Of a stretch of 64,000 nt of DNA, positions 26,300-35,390 are shown piece after piece. Position 1 is the first letter of the stretch, and each line of letters opens with the position of its first letter. The DNA comes from CBFHSF01 sp965661055. GTDB lineage: Bacteria; Bacteroidota; Bacteroidia; Flavobacteriales; Schleiferiaceae. Below the pieces are notes generated by a model, which was given only the letters and a program-made list of their open reading frames with translations, was not told where the DNA came from and did not search any database. The stretch covers positions 1 to 64,000 of the forward strand of contig CBFICS010000004.1 of NCBI GenBank assembly GCA_965661055.1, read 5' to 3'. A program made the translations under genes and the position numbers.

Positions 26300-27647
26300 G
26301 ATAAAATCAAAAATAATATCCATATTCATTTCCCTTCTGGGGATATTTACATTGTGGGCCTGTTCTTCTTCGGCAGATATTGCATCGACCAACTTGGCAC
26401 ATCTTTATCAAACAGAAAGTCTTTTTCTAAAACCACAATTTAATGTTATTCACTTTAGTGAAGACTCCACAGAAGTGTACTTTAAAATTGAATCAGAGCA
26501 AATACTTTATGTTAGAAACCAAGAAGGTAAGTATGAAGCGGATGTGAAAATTTCTTACAGGTTACTTGATTCTTATGTTTTAGCTCAGGTAATTGATTCA
26601 GGAACCGTCATCCTCAAAGATTTAGTAGACTCCCCTACTCCGAAAATTGTTCGTGGGCACTTTGATCTAGAATACCCTATTGTTGATGAAGACAATAGGT
26701 ATGTATTAGAAATGACCATGATGGACCAAAAAAGAAAGGTTCAATTTCAAGATTTAATTGAAATACACAAGTACTCAGCCCAACATAAGCAGACGTTTAT
26801 TTTCACTGATACATCTGGCACCATTCATTTTGATCCTTGGATTAGTCCAGGAGAACCCTTTTTCTTAAAACACGCCTCGGGTGAAAAGGAATACAAGGTA
26901 AGAGTTTACACTCGTGAGTTTCCGCTGGCAGCGCCGCCCCATGTTGAAAACAAACAAAACACGTTGTCTTATGAGGCTGATAGCACTTTTATCGTTTCAA
27001 GTGAAAATCCGATAGTACTCAATCAACCTGGATTTTATCATTTTCAAATCAATGAAGAAGATAAAAATGGTTTTACGGTTTTCATCTTTAGTAAAGGTTA
27101 CCCCTACATTTCTAGCAAAAGCGATTTAGGTCCGCCGTTAAGGTATTTAACCACCAATACAGAATACAATCAACTATACCTTCCTGAAGATTCAGATCAA
27201 TCTAAAAAAAATGTAGATGACTTTTGGCTAAAGCGAGTAAGTACCGTTGATCAAGCCCAATCACTAATAAAAACCTACTATGGTCGCGTAGAATCTTCTA
27301 ATAGACTGTTTACCAGTTTTGTTGAAGGTTGGCGCACCGATAGAGGAATTATTTACACGGTTTACGGTCCTCCCTCAGGAATTTACAGAAATTCAAATGG
27401 AGAGACGTGGGTTTATGGAAATGAGAACAGTTCATTGAATTATGTTTTTACCTTTGTCAAGGTTTCTAATCCCTTTACTGAAAATGATTATTCACTTACT
27501 CGTTTAAGTCGATATCGCTATGGGTGGGGACAAGCCATTGAAGCTTGGAGAAGAGGAAACACCTATAACATAAACGACATTAAAAGGGAACAAGATGAAA
27601 GGGACCGACAACTCCAATACAACAACCAACCTAATATTTGGTATTAG
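26292..27647 (+). CDS. GWxTD-domain lipoprotein
   Basis: A lipoprotein of about 451 residues with a signal and lipobox LLGIFTLWACSS. A beta-rich central part precedes the C-terminal domain containing FVEGWRTDRGIIYTVYGPP, the GWxTD motif that names this Bacteroidota-centred family of unknown function. I chose ATG 26292 (MNKIKSKIIS), which overlaps the rmuC stop; an in-frame ATG at 26277 would add five residues. Its last 53 bases overlap the start of rlmB, an unusually long overlap. Confidence 0.85.
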   Translation: MNKIKSKIISIFISLLGIFTLWACSSSADIASTNLAHLYQTESLFLKPQFNVIHFSEDSTEVYFKIESEQILYVRNQEGKYEADVKISYRLLDSYVLAQVIDSGTVILKDLVDSPTPKIVRGHFDLEYPIVDEDNRYVLEMTMMDQKRKVQFQDLIEIHKYSAQHKQTFIFTDTSGTIHFDPWISPGEPFFLKHASGEKEYKVRVYTREFPLAAPPHVENKQNTLSYEADSTFIVSSENPIVLNQPGFYHFQINEEDKNGFTVFIFSKGYPYISSKSDLGPPLRYLTTNTEYNQLYLPEDSDQSKKNVDDFWLKRVSTVDQAQSLIKTYYGRVESSNRLFTSFVEGWRTDRGIIYTVYGPPSGIYRNSNGETWVYGNENSSLNYVFTFVKVSNPFTENDYSLTRLSRYRYGWGQAIEAWRRGNTYNINDIKREQDERDRQLQYNNQPNIWY

Positions 27648-28356
27648 ACCCATCATTGAAGCCGTTGAAGGCGGAAAAGAAATTGATAGAATCTTTGTAC
27701 AAAAGGGGTTATCAAGTACGGTCTTCGGTGAGCTTCAAGAGGTTTTAAAAAAGCATCAGATTGCATACAAGCAAGTTCCTGTTGAGAAACTGAATCGACT
27801 TACCCGTAAAAACCATCAAGGAGTTGTGGCCTTTATTTCACCTATTTCTCTCTTTTCATTAGAAGACATGGTGGCTAAGGCTTTTGAAAAAGAAAGCCAT
27901 CCGATGTTTATGATACTTGACCGTGTGACGGATGTCAGAAATTTTGGGGCCATTGTTAGAACCGCAGAATGTGCTGGTGTTTCAGGAATTGTTATTCCAG
28001 ACAATCAATCCGCTCCGATAAATGGTGACGCCATGAAAACAAGTACTGGTGCTCTTTCTAGAGTACCCATTGCCAAGGTGCCTCACCTATTAGATGCCAT
28101 TTATTATTTTAAAGGATCTGATGTTCAAATCATTGGTTGTACCGAAAAAACCAGCGATGAAATTTATGCTCCAGATTTTTCTAAATCTACAGCCATTATT
28201 ATGGGATCAGAGGAAAACGGAATTTCACCGGCAATCATGAAGCACTGTGATGGCAAGGCAAAAATTCCGATGATGGGGTCTATTGGATCGTTAAATGTTT
28301 CGGTGGCTTCAGGAATCATTTTATATGAGGCGGTACGTCAAAGGTTAAATTCATAA
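27595..28356 (+). CDS. rlmB: 23S rRNA (guanosine-2'-O-)-methyltransferase RlmB
   Basis: A 253-residue SPOUT-class enzyme. The N-terminal substrate-binding part is NLIFGIRPIIEAVEGGKEID. The trefoil-knot domain has VTDVRNFGAIVRTAECAG, IIMGSEENGIS and GSLNVSVASGIILYEAVRQR, the three TrmH/SpoU motifs. It methylates the ribose of a guanosine (G2251 in E. coli) in 23S rRNA. ATG 27595 is the only start that keeps the N-terminal domain. A second TrmH-type gene lies at 57.8 kb. Confidence 0.93.
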   Translation: MKGTDNSNTTTNLIFGIRPIIEAVEGGKEIDRIFVQKGLSSTVFGELQEVLKKHQIAYKQVPVEKLNRLTRKNHQGVVAFISPISLFSLEDMVAKAFEKESHPMFMILDRVTDVRNFGAIVRTAECAGVSGIVIPDNQSAPINGDAMKTSTGALSRVPIAKVPHLLDAIYYFKGSDVQIIGCTEKTSDEIYAPDFSKSTAIIMGSEENGISPAIMKHCDGKAKIPMMGSIGSLNVSVASGIILYEAVRQRLNS

Positions 28357-28377
28357 ATTACGGTCCAATTTAACCTT
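28341..28377 (+). repeat. Inverted repeat spanning the rlmB stop
   Basis: AAGGTTAAATT at 28341-28351 and its exact complement AATTTAACCTT at 28367-28377, an 11-pair stem with a 15-base loop that includes the rlmB stop codon. No T-run follows, so it is a weak terminator at best. It lies 8 bases before the peptidase ATG and could affect its translation. Confidence 0.55.
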
Positions 28378-28384
28378 AGTGTAC

Positions 28385-30742
28385 ATGCGTTTTTCTATAC
28401 TCAGCCTTTTTGTTTTAACCAGTGTCCTGCTGAATGGTCAATCTAATTGCCAAACCACTAAGTTCACTCCCTTTAAAACAGGCACCAATATTGATTATAA
28501 TTCTAGGTCAGATACTTTTGACCTTGAACATATTCACATTGACCTAGATCTTGTTAATCTCCCCTTTCAAGGGACCTCAGGAAAGGCAGTTATTGATTTT
28601 ACCACTTTACTTCCCAACAGTAATCAAATACGGTTTGATCTTCAGGCCCTAATAGTAGATTCTGTTTTTTACAATGGTCAAATGGCTACTTTTTCAAATG
28701 TTTCTCCGCATGTTATCATACAGTTTCCTACCGTACCCACGGTAGGAAGCACTGATTCTGTAGAAATATTTTATCAAGGCGTTCCTCCTATTGACCCTAC
28801 TAATTGGGGTGGAGTACACTTTGACGATCCGTATTTCTACAATCTAGGTGTAGGTTTTGGTGAAAATCCTCATGTATACGGAAGAGCATGGTTTCCTTGT
28901 TTCGATAATTTTGTTGAAAAATCTACCTATTCAATTTCTGTAACTACCAATGGAGGTAGAAAAGCATTTGCAAATGGAACCTTAAAAAGTACCCAAACAG
29001 TGGGTACAAACACCCGTTATGATTGGGAAATAAACCAAGAAATTCCTTCTTACCTAGCGAGTTTTGCCATTTCTAATTATGCAGAATTAACCTATACTCA
29101 CACAGGTCTTAATGGAAATATACCCGTAAGTATTGCTGCTAGACCTCAAGACACGACCAATGCAAAGGCTAGTTTTATTAACCTTCCGGGGATAATTGAC
29201 CATTTTGAAACTTCTTTTGGAGCTTACGCTTGGGAAAAAATTGGATACGCACTTACGCAGAAAGGTGCTATGGAACACGCTACTTCTATCCATCTACCTG
29301 TCTCTTTAGCCAACGGTTCACTGTCTGGAGAAGACATTATTGCCCATGAGTTAGCACACCATTGGTGGGGAAACCTAATCACATGCGAAACGGCTGAAGA
29401 CATGTGGATTAACGAGGGTATGGCAGAGTATTCCAGTCATTTATACACCGAAGGTGTTTATGGCCAAAAAAGGTATTTAAATACAGTTCAAGACAATCAA
29501 GACTATGTATTAAAGGTCGCTCATAGAACAGACGGAGGATACTATCCAATTGCTGGAATTCCTCATAGTATTACTTACGGAACGCACGTCTATCAAAAAG
29601 GTGCTATGGTGGGACACAACCTTAGAAATTACCTCGGTGATTCTACCTTTTTTGCTTCTTTAACAACGCTACTAAACCAAAATGCATTTGGAAATTTAAG
29701 TACCGGTGCTTTTGAAGTCCAATTAGAGACTATTACCAATAAAGACTTAACCCCATTCTTTGATCAATGGGTAAAGGCACCCGGTTTTCCTCAATTTAGC
29801 ATTGATTCTAGCTTGTATTATTGGTCAAGTGGAAACCTTGCCCTTCATGTGGTTCAACGATTACACCAAGCCCCATCGATGTTTACCCATGTGCCTCTAG
29901 AAGTTGTATTGATGGACAGTAATGGAAACCGTGAAACTCATTGGATTGAATATGGCATAAGTGATTCTACCTTTTTCGTTTTTTCTAGCATTACCCCTGA
30001 AATGATTTTACTCAACCCTATGGGTAGATTGTTGACAGCAACCACCGTTAATTTTGATACGATTAAACCAGGGACCACTACTCTTTCAAGGGCTAGAGTT
30101 ACCGTCAATAATTTAGGAAATGACAGTGCAACCTTTTATGCTGCTCACCACCTAGTAGCTCCAGGCGGTGATGTTTTAGGTGACTACAAAATTTCAAACA
30201 GAAGGTACTTTACCTTTAATCACTTCAGTAATGCCGAGAATTTCTCAATAGACATTCCATATAATGGTGATAAGGGACAAAACGGAATTGACACTACCCT
30301 ATTACAAAATACCGAAGACAGTCTAAAGTTACTGTATAGGCCTACCGGAAAAACTGAATGGCAGCTCTATCCATATTACAGTAAAAACCAAGGTTTCCCC
30401 AATGATAAAAAAGGAGTCTTTTCGTTGAGTAAAGTCTTGGTGGGAGACTATGTTTTTGCCAATGGCGATCCTTCAATTTCTATAAAAGAGTTAAGTCGAC
30501 ATTCCCTTCGTGTAAAGTTATTCCCGAACCCAACAAAAGGAGATATTAATATCATGGTTGATTCAGAGAAAAGTAAAATTAGCCATCTTGAAATTTTATC
30601 TATTGAAGGTAAAATCCTCTTAAAAGAACGCATTGCCATAACCGCAGGTGAACAAGTATTTTCTTATTCAACCGATCAATGGCCTAGCGGATCTTATCTT
30701 GTAAAGATCAATGGCCAAACTTTGAAATTTATTATTGAGTAA
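28385..30742 (+). CDS. T9SS-sorted M1 family metallopeptidase
   Basis: A 785-residue secreted aminopeptidase. A signal peptide (FSILSLFVLTSVLLNGQ) leads into the M1 N-terminal domain. GAMEHATS is the equivalent of the GxMEN exopeptidase motif, and HELAHHWWGN at 321-330 with Glu344 in INEGMAE forms the zinc site (HExxH-x18-E). The C-terminal 75 residues (LFPNPTKGDINIMV ... GSYLVKINGQTLKFIIE) are a T9SS sorting domain, so the enzyme acts outside the cell on peptides. The in-frame GTG at 28379 is a less likely start than ATG 28385. A symmetric terminator follows directly. Confidence 0.95.
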   Translation: MRFSILSLFVLTSVLLNGQSNCQTTKFTPFKTGTNIDYNSRSDTFDLEHIHIDLDLVNLPFQGTSGKAVIDFTTLLPNSNQIRFDLQALIVDSVFYNGQMATFSNVSPHVIIQFPTVPTVGSTDSVEIFYQGVPPIDPTNWGGVHFDDPYFYNLGVGFGENPHVYGRAWFPCFDNFVEKSTYSISVTTNGGRKAFANGTLKSTQTVGTNTRYDWEINQEIPSYLASFAISNYAELTYTHTGLNGNIPVSIAARPQDTTNAKASFINLPGIIDHFETSFGAYAWEKIGYALTQKGAMEHATSIHLPVSLANGSLSGEDIIAHELAHHWWGNLITCETAEDMWINEGMAEYSSHLYTEGVYGQKRYLNTVQDNQDYVLKVAHRTDGGYYPIAGIPHSITYGTHVYQKGAMVGHNLRNYLGDSTFFASLTTLLNQNAFGNLSTGAFEVQLETITNKDLTPFFDQWVKAPGFPQFSIDSSLYYWSSGNLALHVVQRLHQAPSMFTHVPLEVVLMDSNGNRETHWIEYGISDSTFFVFSSITPEMILLNPMGRLLTATTVNFDTIKPGTTTLSRARVTVNNLGNDSATFYAAHHLVAPGGDVLGDYKISNRRYFTFNHFSNAENFSIDIPYNGDKGQNGIDTTLLQNTEDSLKLLYRPTGKTEWQLYPYYSKNQGFPNDKKGVFSLSKVLVGDYVFANGDPSISIKELSRHSLRVKLFPNPTKGDINIMVDSEKSKISHLEILSIEGKILLKERIAITAGEQVFSYSTDQWPSGSYLVKINGQTLKFIIE

Positions 30743-30776
30743 AAAAAAGCCCTGACAATTGTCAGGGCTTTTTTTA
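30743..30776 (+). terminator. Symmetric terminator between convergent genes
   Basis: AGCCCTGAC/GTCAGGGCT stem with A-run before and T-run after. It lies exactly between the stop of the M1 peptidase gene and the stop of valS, serving both strands. Confidence 0.9.
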
Positions 30777-33404
30777 TTAACTGTTTAAAGAAGCAATTTG
30801 ATTCTTTAGTATTTCTATTTTTTCAAGAGCATCTGATTCTTTCTTTTTCTCATTTGCAACAACTGCCTCTGGCGCGCCTGCTACAAATCTTTCGTTTGAA
30901 AGTTTCTTTTGTACACTCTTTAGAAAGCCTTGGGTATATTCTAGGTCCTTCTGAAGTTTTTCTATCTCTTCTTCTAAATTTACAGAATCACCTACTGGAA
31001 TAAAAAACTCTCTTTGCTTAATAATCACACTAAACGATTGTTCAGGTGCTGATTCTGCTGAGGTAATATTTGAAACATTGGCAAGTTTTATTACCGAGCT
31101 TTCAAACGGAACTTCATCTATGTTAAGCTTAATTACTTCTAAAGCCTCCTTTGGAGACATTCCTTTGCCAGCTCTAAAGTTTCTTATTTGGGTAATTAAT
31201 TCTTGGGCTACTTCAAACTTTTCAAGAAGGTCTAGGTCAAATCCGGTTTGTTTCGGCCAAGACTTAAACATAATGGTTTCACCTTCTTTTCTGTCCTCAA
31301 AGAGATGCCAAATTTCTTCCGTTAAAAACGGCATGAACGGATGTAAAATTCCTAAAATATTTTCAAATAACTCTTGAGTTTTTGAATAGGTTAACGCATC
31401 AATTGGAGCTTGATAAGCAGGTTTCACCATTTCTAAATACCAAGAACAGAAGTCATCCCAAACCAATTTATATGTAGCCATCAATGCTTCACTCATACGG
31501 TACTTAGAGAACTTGTCATCAATATCTGCTAGAGCTTGTTGCATTCGATTTTCGAACCATTCAATAGCCTCTTTAGCTTCTTGAGGTTGCTCTAGAGAAT
31601 TATCAATTTCCCATTGCTTTGTAAGCCTAAAAGCATTCCATATTTTATTTGAGAAATTTCTACCTTGCAAACACAGCTCTTCATCAAACGGAAGGTCGTT
31701 ACCTGCCGGTGAAGTCAGTAACATTCCAACTCTCACCCCATCGGCCCCATGTTGTTCCATGAGTTTGATTGGATCAGGGCTATTACCTAACTGCTTAGAC
31801 ATCTTTCTTCCTTGTTTATCTCTTACAATTCCTGTTAGATATACATTTTCAAAAGGTCTTTTATCGGTATACTCAAATCCTGCTATGATCATTCTCGCCA
31901 CCCAGAAGAATAAAATCTCTGGAGCAGTTACTAAATCTTGTGTAGGATAATAGTATTTAAACTCTTCATTTTCAGGATTTCTGATTCCATCAAAAACAGA
32001 AATAGGCCACAACCAAGAACTAAACCAAGTATCAAGCGCATCGGGGTCTCTTGAAATATCGTTACTAGTAAGATTTGGATTTCTTGTTAATTCTTTAGCT
32101 TTCTCTAAGGCTAATTCCTCATTTTCAGCAACTACCATTTTATCCTTGTCTTCACCTAGATACCAGGCTGGTATCTGATGTCCCCACCACAATTGTCTTG
32201 AAATGCTCCAGTCGCGAACATTCTCCATCCAATACTTATAGGTGTTTTTAAACTTAGAAGGAATCAATTTTACATGATCTTCCATTACTGCTTTTAAAGC
32301 CGGTTCAGAAAGCTCCTTCATTTTCAAGAACCATTGTTCTGATAACCTAGGTTCAATTACAGCACCCGTTCTTTCTGAGGTACCTACAGAAGTATTATAG
32401 TCTTCTATTTTTATTAAAAACCCTTTTTCTTCTAAGGCGGCTGAAACCTTTTTTCTAGCCACAAAACGATCTAGTCCTTGAAAATCAAGTCCATGCTCAT
32501 TTAGGGTTCCGTCCTCATTTAGAATATCAATAATCTCTAATTGATGCTTTTCACCTATCTCTTTATCATTAACGTCGTGAGCGGGGGTTATTTTTAAACA
32601 ACCTGTACCAAACTCTACATCAACATAGTCGTCTTCAATAATTGGAATTACCCGATTGCAAAGTGGTACAATTGCTTTTTTCCCACGTAAGTGTGCAAAT
32701 CTTGCATCTGAAGGATTGATACAGATGGCGGTGTCACCTAAAATGGTTTCAGGTCTAGTCGTAGCGATGGTTACTTTTTCATCACTTCCTTCAATAGCAT
32801 ATTCTACATAGTACAATTTGCTTTGAACATCTTTGTGAATAACCTCTTCATCAGAAACTGTTGTTTTAGCTTCAGGATCCCAGTTAACCATTCGGTACCC
32901 CCTGTAGATTAGTCCCTTGTTGTAAAGGTCAACAAATACTTTTATTACAGATTCTGATCTGGTTTCATCAAGGGTGAAAGAAGTTCTATCCCAATCACAG
33001 GAAGCACCCAGTTTTTTTAACTGCTCAAGAATAATTCCTCCGTGCTTTTCAGTCCATTCCCAAGCGTGTTTCAAAAACTCCTCCCTAGAAAGGTCTGCCT
33101 TGTTAATTCCCTCAGCCTTAAGCTTTGCAACCACTTTTGCTTCCGTAGCAATAGATGCATGGTCAGTACCAGGAACCCAACAAGCGTTTTTACCAAGCAT
33201 TCTTGCCCTTCTAACTAACACATCTTGAATCGTGTTGTTAAGCATGTGGCCCATATGTAAGACACCCGTTACGTTGGGTGGAGGAATAACAATTGTGTAA
33301 GGCTGTCTTTCATCTGGCGTTGAAGAGAAAAACTCATTGTCAAGCCAATATTTATACCACTTGTCTTCAGTGGTTGTAGGATCGTATTTACTAGGAATTT
33401 CCAT
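30777..33404 (-). CDS. valS: Valyl-tRNA synthetase
   Basis: An 875-residue class I synthetase. The HIGH motif is PPPNVTGVLHMGHMLNNT and the KMSKS loop is DKQGRKMSKQLGNSPDP. The editing domain contains TTRPETILGDTA. The last 70 residues form the ValS C-terminal coiled coil that clamps tRNA. Normal length for the enzyme. Its start lies about 196 bases from the divergent DUF1573 gene, and a TACCTTTG -7 element lies 31 bases upstream of its ATG. Confidence 0.98.
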   Translation of the reverse strand: MEIPSKYDPTTTEDKWYKYWLDNEFFSSTPDERQPYTIVIPPPNVTGVLHMGHMLNNTIQDVLVRRARMLGKNACWVPGTDHASIATEAKVVAKLKAEGINKADLSREEFLKHAWEWTEKHGGIILEQLKKLGASCDWDRTSFTLDETRSESVIKVFVDLYNKGLIYRGYRMVNWDPEAKTTVSDEEVIHKDVQSKLYYVEYAIEGSDEKVTIATTRPETILGDTAICINPSDARFAHLRGKKAIVPLCNRVIPIIEDDYVDVEFGTGCLKITPAHDVNDKEIGEKHQLEIIDILNEDGTLNEHGLDFQGLDRFVARKKVSAALEEKGFLIKIEDYNTSVGTSERTGAVIEPRLSEQWFLKMKELSEPALKAVMEDHVKLIPSKFKNTYKYWMENVRDWSISRQLWWGHQIPAWYLGEDKDKMVVAENEELALEKAKELTRNPNLTSNDISRDPDALDTWFSSWLWPISVFDGIRNPENEEFKYYYPTQDLVTAPEILFFWVARMIIAGFEYTDKRPFENVYLTGIVRDKQGRKMSKQLGNSPDPIKLMEQHGADGVRVGMLLTSPAGNDLPFDEELCLQGRNFSNKIWNAFRLTKQWEIDNSLEQPQEAKEAIEWFENRMQQALADIDDKFSKYRMSEALMATYKLVWDDFCSWYLEMVKPAYQAPIDALTYSKTQELFENILGILHPFMPFLTEEIWHLFEDRKEGETIMFKSWPKQTGFDLDLLEKFEVAQELITQIRNFRAGKGMSPKEALEVIKLNIDEVPFESSVIKLANVSNITSAESAPEQSFSVIIKQREFFIPVGDSVNLEEEIEKLQKDLEYTQGFLKSVQKKLSNERFVAGAPEAVVANEKKKESDALEKIEILKNQIASLNS

Positions 33405-33434
33405 CTAAAAATCTCTTCGAAAAAATTGAAAAGG

Positions 33435-33442
33435 CAAAGGTA
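33435..33442 (-). promoter_or_regulatory. Bacteroidota -7 element upstream of valS
   Basis: The minus strand reads TACCTTTG (TAnnTTTG), about 31 bases before the valS ATG. The nearest TTG upstream is 26 bases away, longer than usual, so support is from the -7 half. Confidence 0.5.
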
Positions 33443-33548
33443 AACATTAGAGTTCCTATAAATGAAATCAACTTGAAAATAATTTAATGACGAAAACTAA
33501 TTGAAATTAGGAGATTACGGTATAAAAATTGATAAACAGTAATCAATA

Positions 33549-33579
33549 TTTGGTCATCCCACTGAGAACATTAAATTTG
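33549..33579 (+). promoter_or_regulatory. Complete Bacteroidota promoter for the DUF1573 gene
   Basis: TTTG at 33549-33552, a 19-base spacer, then TAAATTTG at 33572-33579; this is the textbook TTTG-N19-TAnnTTTG arrangement. Predicted transcription start is a few bases downstream, leaving a leader of about 15 bases before ATG 33601. The cleanest promoter in the window. Confidence 0.75.
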
Positions 33580-33600
33580 TTAATCTAAAATTTTGAAATC

Positions 33601-34047
33601 ATGAAAAAATATTTCCTTACCCTAGGAATTGCAATGCTTGGATTGTTAACTGCTAACGCGCAAGAACACGTTGAAAATCCTAACGCACCTGTAATAGAAT
33701 TTGAGGCAACAACTATTGACTACGGTACGATTGATCAAGGTAGTGATGGCCGAAGAGAATTTGTTTTTACAAATACTGGAGAAGAGCCTTTAATCATCAA
33801 AAATGCTAAAGGAAGTTGTGGATGTACTGTTCCAACCTACTCAAAAGATCCTATTATGGCAGGTGAGACTGGAACCATTAAGGTAAAATATGACACCAGA
33901 AGAGTTGGACCCTTCACAAAATATGTTACGATTACTAGTAATGCTACCAACAGAACCGTTCGCCTAACTATTAAAGGAAGAGTTAATGCGGTTGAAAAAG
34001 AACCAAAGGCTAGTCTTACTCCTGAAAAAAGTAAGGTGGCTAGATAA
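33601..34047 (+). CDS. DUF1573 secreted protein
   Basis: A 148-residue exported protein. Signal peptide MKKYFLTLGIAMLGLLTANA is followed by one DUF1573 domain, an immunoglobulin-like fold of the ASH/MSP type: DYGTIDQGSDGRREFVFTN, then EEPLIIKNAKGSCGCTVPTY, where the GSCGCTVP motif is the family hallmark. The family is very abundant in Bacteroidota but has no defined function. The gene is monocistronic with its own near-perfect promoter and a terminator. Confidence 0.92.
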   Translation: MKKYFLTLGIAMLGLLTANAQEHVENPNAPVIEFEATTIDYGTIDQGSDGRREFVFTNTGEEPLIIKNAKGSCGCTVPTYSKDPIMAGETGTIKVKYDTRRVGPFTKYVTITSNATNRTVRLTIKGRVNAVEKEPKASLTPEKSKVAR

Positions 34048-34070
34048 TAATTGAATTATTTTTAGAAATT

Positions 34071-34100
34071 TGCCTCGCCCTAGTGCGGGGCATTTTTTTT
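34071..34100 (+). terminator. Terminator after the DUF1573 gene
   Basis: TGCCTCGC and GCGGGGCA pair with one G-T wobble around a CCTAGT loop, followed by eight T. A GTG at 34083 lies inside the hairpin, which argues against it as the start of the aminotransferase. Confidence 0.8.
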
Positions 34101-34115
34101 ATAATACACATCATT

Positions 34116-35312
34116 ATGCCACAGGTTTCAAAGAAGGGAATGGCAATGCCAGCTTCACCAATTCGAAAGTTAGTGCCTTACGCAGAAAAGGCCACTAAGC
34201 AAGGAAAGACCGTATTTTATTTAAACATCGGTCAACCTGACATTAAAACTCCACAAGTTGCGCTAGACGCGGTAAAAATTAATGACTTACCCGTATTAGA
34301 GTACAGTCATAGTGCGGGGTTTGAATCGTATAGAAAGGGACTGGTAGGATATTACGAATCAAAAGGAATTTCTTTAGATCTTGAAGATATTATTGTAACT
34401 ACTGGTGGATCTGAAGCACTTCTCTTTGCTTTTGGTTCCATTATGGATACAGGTGATGAAGTAATTATTCCAGAGCCTTTTTATGCAAATTACAACGGTT
34501 TTGCTGTAAGTTCAGGTGTAAAAGTTGTACCGGTTGAATCCAATATTAAAGATGGCTTTGCCTTACCCCCTATTTCTGAATTTGAGAAAAAAATTACCTC
34601 GAAAACCAAGGCGATTTTAATCTGTAACCCAGGTAATCCTACGGGATATTTGTATTCTAAAGAAGAACTAGAAACCATTAAAGAAATCGCTAAAAAACAT
34701 GATTTGTTTATTATAGCTGACGAAGTATATAGAGAGTTTACGTATGATGGAGTTTCTCATACAAGTATTCTTTCACTTGATGGACTAGAAAATAACGCTA
34801 TTGTAATTGACTCGGTATCGAAGAGATATAGCATGTGTGGTGCTAGAATTGGAATGTTAGTTTCTAGAAATAAAGAACTAATGTCTACAGCTTTAAAATT
34901 TGCTCAAGCAAGACTTAGCCCGCCTACTTATGCACAAATTGCCTCAGAAGCAGCTCTAAAAACTCCAGACTCTTATTTTGAAGAAGTAATTGAAGAGTAT
35001 GTAGAAAGGAGAAATATTTTGGTAGATGGATTAAATTCTATTCCGGGTGTATTTTGTCCGATGCCTAAAGGTGCTTTTTATTGTGTCGCTGAATTCCCTG
35101 TTGAAGATGCCGATCACTTTGCACAATGGTTATTAGAGAGCTTTGATTACAAAGGAAATACGGTAATGATTGCTCCTGCTGCTGGATTTTATTCAAATCC
35201 TGAATTGGGTAAAAACCAAGCCCGATTAGCCTATGTACTTAATGATCAATCGCTTAAAACTTCGGTAGAGATCATCAGAAAGGCCCTTGAAGTTTATCCC
35301 AATAAAATTTAA
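34116..35312 (+). CDS. PLP-dependent aminotransferase, class I (aspartate-type)
   Basis: A 398-residue fold-type I aminotransferase. The Asn-Pro motif is CNPGNPTGYLYS. Asp of ADEVYREFTY binds the PLP ring nitrogen, the Schiff-base Lys lies in SVSKRYSMCGARIGML, and the substrate-carboxylate Arg in NQARLAYV. It probably uses glutamate or aspartate as amino donor; exact specificity cannot be read. I set the start at ATG 34116 (MPQVSKKGMAMPASPIRKL) because an upstream in-frame GTG at 34083 lies inside the preceding gene's terminator. No operon partner. Confidence 0.92.
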   Translation: MPQVSKKGMAMPASPIRKLVPYAEKATKQGKTVFYLNIGQPDIKTPQVALDAVKINDLPVLEYSHSAGFESYRKGLVGYYESKGISLDLEDIIVTTGGSEALLFAFGSIMDTGDEVIIPEPFYANYNGFAVSSGVKVVPVESNIKDGFALPPISEFEKKITSKTKAILICNPGNPTGYLYSKEELETIKEIAKKHDLFIIADEVYREFTYDGVSHTSILSLDGLENNAIVIDSVSKRYSMCGARIGMLVSRNKELMSTALKFAQARLSPPTYAQIASEAALKTPDSYFEEVIEEYVERRNILVDGLNSIPGVFCPMPKGAFYCVAEFPVEDADHFAQWLLESFDYKGNTVMIAPAAGFYSNPELGKNQARLAYVLNDQSLKTSVEIIRKALEVYPNKI

Positions 35313-35330
35313 ATCGCGAATTTGAAATAA

Positions 35331-35371
35331 AAAAATCCCACACGGCGCATATGTCATGTGGGATTTTTATT
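35331..35371 (+). terminator. Terminator between the aminotransferase gene and murB
   Basis: Stem AAAAATCCCACA (35331-35342) with TGTGGGATTTTT (35357-35368), 12 perfect pairs and a 14-base loop, then a T-rich tail. It ends only 22 bases before the preferred murB GTG start. Confidence 0.85.
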
Positions 35372-35390
35372 TTCACCAAAATATGTTTTT

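Noticed and set aside
35358..35390. GTG 35358 as the murB start
   Set aside because: It lies inside the right arm of the upstream terminator and the added residues (GFLFSPKYVF) are just hairpin sequence; MurB proteins begin near LKPYNTFG.
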